From Euplotes aediculatus (Eukaryota > Ciliophora > Spirotrichea > Euplotida > Euplotidae), in NCBI GenBank assembly GCA_030463445.1, contig JAQGFW010012271.1, positions 1 through 53,433 of the forward strand: a DNA stretch of 53,433 nucleotides. Reading direction: 5' to 3'. Each line of letters opens with the position of its first letter. Within the stretch, counting starts at the first letter, position 1. The position numbers and the translations under genes are program-made. Shown here piece by piece: positions 28,801 to 40,800 of this stretch. The notes under the pieces were generated by a model. It had not been told where the DNA came from and searched no databases. It worked only from the letters and a program-made list of their open reading frames with translations.

Positions 28801-31800
28801 GGAACGCTCCAAGTAAGTGATATCTGTGTTTCAGTTACGGTTCCAATCGTAGGAGCACTAAGATTTTTGGGAGCTTCTCAAGATTCGAATATTGCTTCTA
28901 CTCCTAAAGCTCCTTGTCCATTGAAATTTATTGCTTGAACTTTGAATCCGTACGACTTTCCTGGTGTTAAAAGTGTTGCTGTGTACTTAAGTCGAATTGG
29001 ATTCGATGAGCCATCATAAACTAAAGAATAGCTTCCACCACTAGAAATATCAGCCATGTAAACTAAATATCCAACTATTGGTTCCGTGTCAGATGGAGCT
29101 GTCCATAGAATTGAAATACTTGTCTGTGAGCTACTGCTTTGATCTTTAGTCGGTGCTGCTAATTGTGAAGGTAGACTTGCAATAGAAAGTGCCAGTTCAT
29201 CAGAATAATCAGAGTTTCCGAAATAATTTACTCAATAAATTCTAAATCTATATTTTTGATGTGCTACTACTAATCCTGAAGAAACACCAATTGTATGGCT
29301 CATAGAGTTATCAGTATATGTGATATCAGTTTTCCAATCAAGAGTTGCAAAGTCAGAGTATTGCAAAATATAACTTGTAATGATGGAACCTCCATTACTT
29401 GCTGGTGGACTGAATCCTAATGTCACTGATATATCATTACTCGTTATATATACTGGGGCAGAAGGCTGAGATGGTTTTTCAGCTGCTACTAGGTAACCAA
29501 TAGGAGAGAACCCTCCAGCTCCGTTTACATTATATGCTCTATATCTGAATGAATAAGTTACTCCTTGAGAAATATTTTGACTGGCAATATATGAGTTTGT
29601 GAGAGAAGGAGCAGAGCTTCCTCCAACAAGAGAAACCCAACTTGAGTTACTAACGAAATACATTTGAAGCTCATATGAAGTAATATCTGATCCACCATTC
29701 GAAGATGTTGAAAGTGCAGGATAGACTACTGCTATTTGATAACCTGTTGTTTGTGTATTATCCTCTGTTGGAGCAGATGTTGGAGTATCAGGTATTGCTG
29801 CAACAACAAAAGTGACAGGATCTGAGGCAACAAGACTAACTGCTTGTGCGTAAAGCTGGAATTTAAATGACTTTGATGTATCTGCTGATGAAAATAGAAC
29901 GACATGTTCTCTAAGAGAGGGTTCTCCTTGAAAATCAGTTGTATCAACAATATTGTTGATTGGTGCACTTGGGCCTGAACCATCATCTCTTTTTAGAATA
30001 TACTCAAGGACTGGACAACCTCCATCATCAGAAGGAGGATTCCATTGTAGATTTAGAGAAACTTGAGTTGAAGATAGTAAAGTGGGAGGATCAAGTCCTG
30101 TCGGTGCAGAGCAGAAATATGTGCTTAGTGAACTGCTTGCTTGTCCTGGACCATTGAAGTTTAGTGCCATCAATTGGAATTTATATTCAAGTCCTCTTGT
30201 TAAACCAGTTGCTGTGTATTGTCTTACGTTAGGGAAATTATATCCATTATATACTATTTGAAAATCACCTCCATATCCATCATCAATCTCTAGCTGATAT
30301 CCTATTACTGGCAATTCTTTATCTGGACTAATATCCCATGAAAGTGTAATGCTAACTGCATCAATTTTAGAAATCGAAAGAGAAGTTGGTTGATCAGGGA
30401 AATTGCTTACTCCTGCGACAACAGTATCAGAGTAATCACTACTATCAATTTCATTTACTGCTGTTTGCATGAAGGTATATATTTTTCCTGCGACTAATCC
30501 ATCTGAAGTTGTTATTACTGCTTGCCCTTGCTGTCCTGAGAAACTAGTTACTTGTGTGAAAGTGCCTGATGATCCTCCTCCATTAACCCATAATTCGTAG
30601 TATAAAATTGGTGAACCACCAACATCAGTACTTGGAAGAATATTTAGAGTTATTGATGTTGAGTTTGCAGTTACAAAGATTGGTGCAGGAGGTCTTGTGG
30701 GTTTTGTTGCAGCTTTAATATTTGTGATTGGAGAATAGCTTGACCATCCTGCAATATTCAGGGCTCGATATCTGAATCTATAAATTACTCCACTACTAAT
30801 TCCGGATGTTATTGTATATGCTGTATTAAGACAATATGTTGTTCCACATCCTATTATTGTAAAGCTTCCTCCTTTTCCATCGTCCATTTCTAAACTGTAG
30901 CTAAGAATGATACTTCCTCCACTTTGAGCTGATAATAAGGGAGTGATTACAGCTTTAATTTTAGTTTCACTTGTTACAGTGGCATCAGAAGTCGGTCCAG
31001 TGATTGGAGTATTAGGAACCGCAGCGAGAACTATGCTAGCTGGTATTGACCCTGCGGAACCTGCTGCATTTTTAGCAGTAATTTTAAATCTAAATGTTGC
31101 TCCTGTTGGAGATAATCCACTAATCGTGTATTGTCTGAGAGATGGTTGATTATTCACGTTTGTTGGGTCAACTTCATTTGTAATTGATCCTCCACTTCCA
31201 TCATCCATATAAATTGAATAAGACTGAATAGGACATCCATTACTATCAGGAGCACTCCAGCCAATTGTAATTGAGGTTTTTGAAGTTGAGATCATAGTTG
31301 GAACTGTAAAATTGCTTGGGACATTACAGGAATATATAACTACTGAGCTTGATTGAGCTGACTCTCCATTTATATTCAAAGCAGTAAGAGCAAACTGGTA
31401 AGCTAATCCTGTTGTAAGACCTCCAAAAGTATGAGTTAAAACATTTGGAATATTTGATCCATCGTAAAGAACTGAGAATTTTCCACCTGTTCCTCCATCA
31501 CCATAAACAATATAGCCCGTAATTGGAGTTGAGTAAACTGATGTAGATTCACTCCACATTATTGTAATTGATGTTTGAGTACTTTGACTTTCTAGTTTTG
31601 TTGGAGCATTTGGTTGATTTGGATATGTTCCTAGAGCAGCAAGCACATATTGTGATTCTCCTGATGCTCCAAACTTGTTAACTGCTTCAAGCGTAAATCT
31701 ATAAGTAGTTCCAGCCACTAGAGAATATGTAGTTGAATCAACACTTCAAAACAGATTTGAACCATTGTAAACTAAAGTTGGAGTTTGAGATGATTGAATA

Positions 31801-34800
31801 GAATCAACTACGCTGAATAATAAATATCCACTTATCTCGGCACCTCCATTATCGCTTGGTGGAACAAATCCTAAATAAATTTGAGTTGAACTAGAAAGAT
31901 TAGGATAATAAATAGGAGCAGGAGGTATATTTGGTACAGTAGCTGCTTGAAGAAGAGATGTATCACTAAGTGGACCCCAACCATTCATATTTTGGGCTCT
32001 ATATCTTGTTCTATACATTGCTCCTCTTATAATGCCAGAACTGAATATTAAAGAAGGGGACAATGTATATATTGAATTGAAGTTTCCATCATTTCCATCA
32101 TCGATTTGAACTTCATAGCTGATAATTGGTGATCCTCCATTCAGAGTACTATCAAAAACTCCAATATCAACTTTAAGAACCTTTGTATTAGTAATAGTCG
32201 AATCTGAGGAAGGAGGATTGGTTGGTTGGCTTGGTAGTGATGCAAGTGCTATTTTAATCGTACTTGACTCAACGTATCCAGCGTTATTAATAGCTCGAAC
32301 TGAAAAAGTGTATACACTACCAACAACTCCACTCGAGAACGTAATTGTAGCTGAGCTTACAGAGGGATCATTGCTTGGAACTGAAGAAACTTTAGTATTT
32401 GGAATTCCAGTACTTGCATTATCTACGTAAACTTCAAATCCAAGAATTGGACATCCTCCATCATTCGAAGGTGCGTCCCATGAAATACTGATTTCAAGTG
32501 CTGTTTTATCAGAGCTAACATATTGAGGAGGAGAAAGTCCTGAAGGTATATCTCAAGCATAGATTGTAGTAATATCTGAAGCTGTGCTTATTCCATTAGA
32601 GTCTATTGCTTGAACTGAGAAGCGATAGGGAAGACCTGTTGTCAATCCTCCAACTTTATAAGAAGTTAAATCTGGTCTGTTTGTTCCATTATAAATTGAA
32701 GTCATCGTTCCTAATTTTCCATCATCCATATTAAGCACCCATCCAGTTACAGGAAGTTGAGAAGTAACTTGAGTCCATTCGACATAAATTGTTGTACTTG
32801 TTGTGACTGCAGTTGTTGAACTGATAGCTGCTGGTTGAGGAGGGACATCCCCAAATGAAATATATGCTTCATCAGAATACTCGCTATTTCCAACTATGTT
32901 GGTTGCATAAACTTTAAATCTGTAAGTTAAACCAACTTGGTAAGAGTTTGAACTCAAAGTTGCAGAATATGTTAAAGAATCAGGTGTAATTGTAGCAATT
33001 AATGAAAATGAGCTTGAAAATGATAATCCAGTATCTCTATACAAACTATAGCTTATAAGGGGTGAACCTCCGTTATCTTTTGGTGGTTGAATTGCAAGGT
33101 ATAAAGTATTTGAAGAGAAACTGCTGAAGATTGGCTTTGGAGGAGTTGAAGGAACGTTTGCTGCTAGAACAAATCCTATTGGAGAGTATCCACTCCATCC
33201 AACACTATTTTTTACTCGATATCTAAATCTGTATTCTCTTCCTTTAACAATATTTGAAGAAATTGTATATGATGTAAGAAGACTATTCGATGTGTACCCA
33301 ACTATTATACTGAAGCTTCCACCTAGTCCATCATCCATTTCAAGTGAATAAGATAAAATTGGACTATTTCCGTTAAATGGAGGAGTTGTTCCATATGATA
33401 CTTTGATCACACTAGCTGATGTAATTGAAGAATCACCTAAAGGAGCATCTGTTGGTGTATCAGGGATACTTGCAAGAATAAATGTTTGAATTCCTGAATC
33501 AGCTTGTCTTCCTCCACTATTAAATGCAGTTACTTTAATCCTAAATGCTGATCCTTCTGTTCCAGTTGGGAAATTTGTAATCGTGACTCCACTAAGTGAA
33601 GGATCTCCTCTTATTGCAGGATCATTGCTTGTATTAACCTCGGTTGTTATTGTACCACTATTTCCATCATCTCTGAATACAGCATAGCTAGTTAGCGAAC
33701 AGCCTCCATCATCTGTAGGTGCATTCCATTGAATTTGAATAGTAGTTATTGTTGATTGTACAAGGGTTGGACTTTGGAATCCTGAAGGAGAAGTACATGC
33801 ATAGAAAGAGGCAATATTGCTGTCAGGACCTTGATCATTATATCCGGCTGCTCTAACTTTAAATCTGTATTGTAGTCCTGTTGTAAGTCCTGTTACATAA
33901 TAGTTAAATATGCTTGGTTCAAATACACCTTCGAAGATATCACTAAAGCTGCCTCCCATTCCATCATCCATAGAGAGAATGTATCCCAAGATTGTTGCAG
34001 TTGGATCAGATACAGCTGTCCATTGAATATAAAGAGATGTTTTTGATGAATGGGTCCAGTCTACGGTAGGAGCAGGAATTTGTAAAGGAGTTGTTGAGGT
34101 CTGTACAGATACAGCCATACTTTGAGCAGAATTGCCATAGACATTACTGACAACTAATGCAAATCTGTATACGGTATTTGAAGATAGTCCCGTTACTTGA
34201 TACTCACTTTGTCCAGTATAGCCTGAAACTAATTGATTTATTGAACTTGTCTTAACTCCAGTATCTCTGTAGAGGTAATAATTTAAAATTTGAGATCCGC
34301 CATTATCTGTTGGTGTTGAAAATGATAAGGTTACAGAGGAAGTATCAGCAGTACTATAAACTGGTGCTGGTGGAGCTGGAGGAACTGTTGCTGCTTGAAT
34401 TATTGATATCGGACTCCAACCGCTTACTCCAACTGAGTTTACTGCTCTATATCTGAATGAATAGTATTTTCCTTTAGAAACGTTCAAAGTGACAGTGAAG
34501 GACAAAGCTAATGACTTTGGTTCAGCTCCACTAATTGTCACAAAATCTGTAAGGCTTGTACTTCCTTTTTGAAGCTCATAACTTGTTATTGAAGATCCTC
34601 CATCTGAGCTAATAGCTTCATAAGCGACACCAATTTGAATTCCATTTGTTAAATCAGGTACAACAGTAGGTGCAATCGTAGGCGTAGATGGAACATCTGC
34701 GAGTAAGAAAGCAGGAGAAGATGAAGATTGTAAATATGTCTGAATAGTAACTGCTTTTATGTAAAATGAGAATGAGTCTCCTGGTACTGCTCCAACTGGG

Positions 34801-37800
34801 AATGTAGAGCATATAAATTGTCTATTGAATGGATCATTTCCAGTATATGTTGGTGATGGATTAACTTCGGTCCAAGTTGTTGCTGTTCCATCCAAATCTC
34901 GGTAAACTCGATAGTCAAGAATTGTTCATCCTCCATTACTGCTTGGCTCATCCCATTTTATTGTGATTGATGAAGAAGTTGAAGAAACTAACTGAGGCGT
35001 ACTAAATCCTGATGGAATGCCACATGCATATGTTCCAAATGTACTATAGCTCAAACTTGGTCCATTAAAATTATAGCTCATAACTCTGAATTGATAATAT
35101 TTTCCTGGAATTAAACCAGAGATAATATAACTTGTAGTATCTGGATCGTTTCTACCATCATAAATAGTTGTATAACTATCAAGTTGCATTTGTAAAACAT
35201 ATCCTAATATTTTTAGATCTCCATCTGTTGCTTTATTCCAATTTAATGAGATAATTCCTGGTCCTGAATTTGATAAATCAATAGATAAATTTGTTGGAGA
35301 ATTAGCTGAAGCACCATATCCAAACCTTAAAACTTCTGAGGGTTGACTTGTACCAATTATTGATCTAATTGTCCATCTCACACTGTAAATTTTTCCTTTA
35401 GTTAGTGTTTGACCAGATATTGGCAAAGTTGTTGTTCCAGAGCTACCAGCAATATTGCTTACCAATACAAAACTTGTATTTATGTCTCCTTGATCAATAT
35501 ATAGCTGATGATCAATAATATCTGATCCTCCATTATATTGTGGTGATGGTAAATTAATTGTTACGATAAGTGTACTATCATCAATGGAGAGTAACAAAGG
35601 CATTTGAGGCTGAGGAGGAACTGAGGCTGCAATTAAATAAGCAGCTGGACTAAAGCCTGACCATCCATTAATATTTCTTGCTCTCCATATATATCTGTAG
35701 CTGAATCCATTTGTAACGTTAAAGTCAACGTAGTTTGTAGCTAATACACTATCATTTTCATATAAAGCAAAGAAGTCTCCTCCCATACCATTATCTCTCC
35801 AAATTTGATATCCAAGAATAGGAGATCCTCCGTTTTGTGCAGTTGTAAGACCAGATAACGTTAATCCTATTTGAGATACTCCAGCAGAATTATAATCTTG
35901 AGAAGGTGCAGTTGTTGGAGTATTTGGAACTGCAGCAAGTACAACACTGAGAGTACTGCTTGAAGCAGAACTTACTTCGTTATAAACAATTAAATAAAAC
36001 TGGTACTCGCTTCCAACTTTTGTGAGTCCTGTAGTTGTCCAACTTGTTAATTCTGGATTATCTTGAATACTCGATAAATCAACTTGTATTGAAGGAGTAG
36101 TTCCATCACCATCGTTTCGTAAAAGCTCAAATCCTGTAATTGGACAACCTCCATTATTGCTTGGTTTACTCCAAGAAAGTGTAATGCTAGATGTTGTAGC
36201 TTCAACAAAGTTTAATGGATATACGCCCGAAGGTGGAACACAAACAATCCATGTGCCTTCACTGCTTGCTTCACTAAATCCATTAAAATTCTTAGCAATT
36301 AAGTAGAAAGAATAGCTACTTCCAGTCTTTAGACCCGTAACATTATAAAAGTATGCTCCAGGGTTGTTATATCCGTCGAATATTAAAACAAATTCGGAGT
36401 TTTCAGTTGCTTCGTTCATATATAATCCATATCCTTCAACAGTAAGATCCTGATTAATTAGAGCATTAAATTGTATGTAAAGTGAAGTTTCTGTGCTAAG
36501 TCCTAAATTCAAAGTTGGGGCTGCTGGTGTACTTGGTAAACTTCCGAGAGCGTACATCACAATTGTACTTGCTGGACCTTCTGAAAGGGTATTCTCTGCA
36601 GTTCAGTAGAATCTGTATACTGTGCCTGTGACCATTGTTGGTTCGTTCGTCTGATTAACTACAAATTGCATATCAAGACCAAGATATGAAGTAATTTCGG
36701 TAAATGAACTTGTTAATGATCCTTGATCTCTGTATAAATGATATCTTACTATCGGCAAGCCACCACTATCTTCAACTGGTGATAAATTGAGCGTGATCGA
36801 TGTACTAGTACTTGTGACATAAGATGGAGGAGAGGGCTTTCCTGGTGGAGCTCCTGGAGCTGTCACACTTTCAGGACTTAAATTACTTGCTCCGACTCTA
36901 TTAATCGCAATAACTTTATATCCGTAATCAATTCCTGGATAAAGGCCTGTGTCGGTAAATGTAGATACTACTGAGATATTAGATCCATCATAGGCAAGCA
37001 CACTGCCACCTGTTGCTTTATTAAATCTGTATAATAAAAATCCAAGAACAGGTGATCCTCCTGTATCTGTAACAACCCAAGAAACTGTAATGTTATTTCG
37101 ACCTATGGATTGGATTGTTGGTGCAGAGTTCATTACTGGAACTGAGGATAAAATAAATGTAGACCTTGGACTAAAGCTTCCAGTTGAACTTAATGTACTT
37201 TTTGCTCTAACTTTGTATTGAACATCAGTTGTTCCTGTTAATCCTGTATGTGAATACTGAAGAGTATTTAAATTTGTAGAAGCAATATTTGTCCAGCTTG
37301 ATTCTGAATCTGTAACTTTTTTAAACCAAATTTCATATCCTGTAATAATAGAATCTCCGTCATCAATTGGAGGAGTCCAACTGAAACTTACTGAAGTAGA
37401 GGTTGAAGAAATAAGTATTGGTGCACCTGGTGCTCCTGGCGCTTCAACACAATAAAATGTTGCAGGACTACTTGTTAAGCTTTCACCAACTCTGTTTAAA
37501 GCAGTTACTTCAAATCGATAAGGTTGTCCAGCAATCAAATTTGAAATTGTAGAAGAGAAAATAGAAGGCATAAATGACCCATCAAAAATCAAAACAAATT
37601 TATCCGAAAGGAAATCATTCATATAGAGCTTATATCCTGTAATTGATGTGCTTCCATCACTTGATGGTGGATTCCAGGCAACAGTAATTGAATTAAGTGT
37701 CGATGAATCCATCACTGGAGTACTTGGAGCAGATGGAATCTCTGCAACAATTAAAATAACAATATTTGAGAAGTCTCCAGTTCCTATAGCATTTTCGGCT

Positions 37801-40800
37801 TGAATTTTTATTCCATATTCTGCGCCATCTGTAAGTCCTGAGAAAGTATATTCAAGAGTAGTTAGTACAGTAATGTTAACTGCAGATCCGAATACTCCAT
37901 TTCCTTGATTATCAATATAAAGTAAGTAGTTTGTAATTGGAAGTCCAGGGAAATCGTTATTTGCTATCCAAGAAATTTTAATTGTTCCAGTTGTTCCTGT
38001 TGTTGTTGAAAGCTGTGAAAGAACTAATTTAGGATCATTTGCTTTATTTGGGGCAATTCCAACAAGGAAAGAAGTAGTAGAAGCAGAACTTGTATGAACA
38101 ACATTCGATGAATATAACTGGAATGAATAAGTACTACCAGTCGTAAGATTAGTTACATTATAAAGTACTTGATCAGGAGAGACTTTAGTAATTTGCTGAA
38201 ATACACTTCCTGATATTCCTTGATCCATAAGTAATGTATAATTTGTTAGGATAGATCCTCCATTGTTTGTACCAGGACTAAATTTTAAATATAACCAACT
38301 TATTCCTCTTGAAACTAAACTTATTGAAGGCTGATCTGGAACATCAGCTGCTACTAACTGAATATCTTGAGAAAATACTCCTTGACCAAGTTGATTCTGT
38401 GCTGCTATTTTAAAACTAAATCTCTTTCCAATATCTGTGCTGGCTATTGTTTTTGAAAATGTTAGACTTGTAGTGACTGTCCCTGAATCATATACCAAAT
38501 CTGCATTATCTGATTCAACAATGTATCCTGTAATAGGTATAGATCCGGTATCACTTGGAATATCCCAAGCTATTGTAAGAGTTGTACTAGATTGAACTTG
38601 AGCTCTAACATTGAGAGGAACAGATGGTAAGTTTCCAGCAATTCCAGTAATTGAATTTGATGCGATTCCTATTCCTGCTCCATTAGTTGCTTGAATAATA
38701 TAAGTATAAGTTGCTCCTGGAATAAGAAGTGTATCAACAAAACTTGTTTGAAGTCCTCTAAATATTTCATAATAAACTCCTAGTCCGTCATCTTTTGAAA
38801 CGATGTAATACAAAATAGGTGATCCATTATAGTTTGGCGATGTCCATCTTAAAGCTATTGTTCCTTTTTGAAGGTTTGCTAAATCTTGATAAAATGTTGT
38901 GATTTGATCTGGAACTAATGCAGAGATTGTACTTAAAACAGGTGAGAAATTCAGACTTGAGCCTAAAGAATCAGATGTATAAATAGTATTATATCCAGCA
39001 ACTTTAAATCTATAAGTTGCTCCAATCGTTAAGCCAGTAAATGTATATGTTAATGTTGCAGGTAGAACAATTTGTACTCCAGGCTCAATAAAGCTCGAAT
39101 TATATCCATTATCTCTTTGAATGTAATATCCTAAAATAGTAGATCCTCCATTTAGACTACTTGGAAGTGCATTCCATTGAATCTCAATATCTGCTGTGTT
39201 TGAATTTAAAGTAACAAGCACTAATTGTGGGGATTGTGTTGGCGAAAATGGAACAGTACCTCAGTAAATTTGTGTTGCTGCGCTTGCAACAGAATATCCG
39301 ATACTATTTCGTGCATATACTATAAAAGAATAAGGTGATCCTGCTGTAAGACCTTCAAATTTCCATTCAAGCAAATTAGGATTATTTCCTCCATCATATG
39401 CTAAACTGTAAGATCCAATATTTTCTGCAATTTCAACTTTATATCCGAGAATTTGTGATCCACCATTATCTGAAGGTCCTGCCCATTGTATAGTAATAAA
39501 TGGTGAGTTAAGTCCATCTGAGCCTCCATTTCTATCAACAAAAGTAGGGGCATCTGGAGCTCCTGGAACTTCTGCAAATGTAACTGAAAGTATTGCACTG
39601 TAAGGTGAGAATCCAATAACATTTTGAGCTCTTATTCTCAATCTAAGTATTGTTCCTGGAGTAATGCCTGTTAGAGTTTTACTTGTATCAGTTGGACTTG
39701 TATTTATCACGTAAAAGTTTCCTCCTTTTCCGTCATCAGCTTCAAGGTAATATGTCATTGTTGAAGAATATCCTGATGCGGCCCCATTTGCAAGTAAGCT
39801 CCATGAAACTGTTGCTCTACTTCTTGATATCGAAGATGAAGAAAGTGCTGGTGCAGACGGTGGGACTACGGCAGCATTAAATATTGTTGAGACGCTATTA
39901 ATTCCAACCATTGCACTAAAGTTCTCTGTGATAAAGTTATTTGCCTTGACACTAACTTGGTATTGTTCTCCTGCAATGATTCCAGTGGAGATATCAAATT
40001 CAAAGTAGAGAGTATCAAATACTTCAAAAGTCAATACAGAACTATCTGACGTCTTTGTGATCGAAAGAGTGTAAAAAGTAATTGATGTTCCTCCGTTGTC
40101 AAAAGGTTCAGTCCATGTTATATTCACATAACTTGGAGTTAGAATTGTTATCGTTGGCTTTCCAGGAGAGGATGGTGCTATTCCAGCCATCATTGATGAA
40201 ACTGAACTCTTATTCGACTCTCCAATAATATTTGTTGCAGATACAAAGAAATCATAAAACATTCCTGGAACTAAGTAAGGTACAGTATATGGAGAGGTTC
40301 ATTGTGAACATACTAAAGTATATACATTTGAGCTTGTTGTATTTGCCGTGCTTGAAGTTAAGCTTTGTCTGATATAGAGATTGTAGCTTGATATTGCAAT
40401 CGGAGAAGTTGTCGTCCCTCCTGTATCTTCATTTAAGAGAGATGTCCATTCGACAACTATACTATTCCTTGTTGTCGATGCAAAAGTCACTGGAGCTGGA
40501 GAAGTTGGAATAACTCCTGGATAAGTTACAATTGAATCTGTATAATCTGAAGTGCCGAATGCTGTATTCGATCTAATACTTATGTCATATTCTGATCCTG
40601 GAGTCAAATTTGTGAATTGATAAGATGATAAAGCAGGATTTATTGACAAAACTGAGCTTGTTCCTGCTGCGACGTTCATAATTTTTAAATTAAAGCTTGT
40701 TAAAGGACTTCCTCCTGTTGATATTGGAGGATCCCATTGGACCAGAATGGATGTGTGGAAACGATATGCAGATTGAGTCAGATTTACTGGAGGTTCTGGA

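Larger units (their letters stand above)
10870..36850 (-). repeat. 21-unit array of a four-domain FN3 super-repeat (A-B-C-D)
   Basis: Four FN3 types recur in fixed order. D ends in Y-A-C-x-x-P-S-G-F. A has G-G-C-P-I-T-G-Y and often a DDGxGG loop followed by an E-V-N ... N-D ... P-S-L-R stretch. B has GGSxILSYELQxDDGxGG and F-R-Y-R-A-x-N-x-x-G-W-S. C has DNGGSxIxxYxL, Y-R-F-x-x-x-A and Y-S-D. Marker Cys codons at the D-A boundary lie near 36,240, 35,020, 33,795, 32,553, 31,328, 30,106, 28,880, 27,646, 26,434, 25,240, 24,003, 22,786, 21,603, 20,379, 19,138, 17,909, 16,658, 15,241, 14,006, 12,773 and 11,498. Spacing is 1,183-1,254 bp after intron removal, about 408 residues. No two units look near-identical, so duplication is ancient. 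Confidence 0.88.

Noticed and set aside
1-36850. Recent tandem duplication or satellite-like repeats
   Set aside because: Units share protein motifs and length but differ widely in DNA sequence, and no near-identical copies were noticed.
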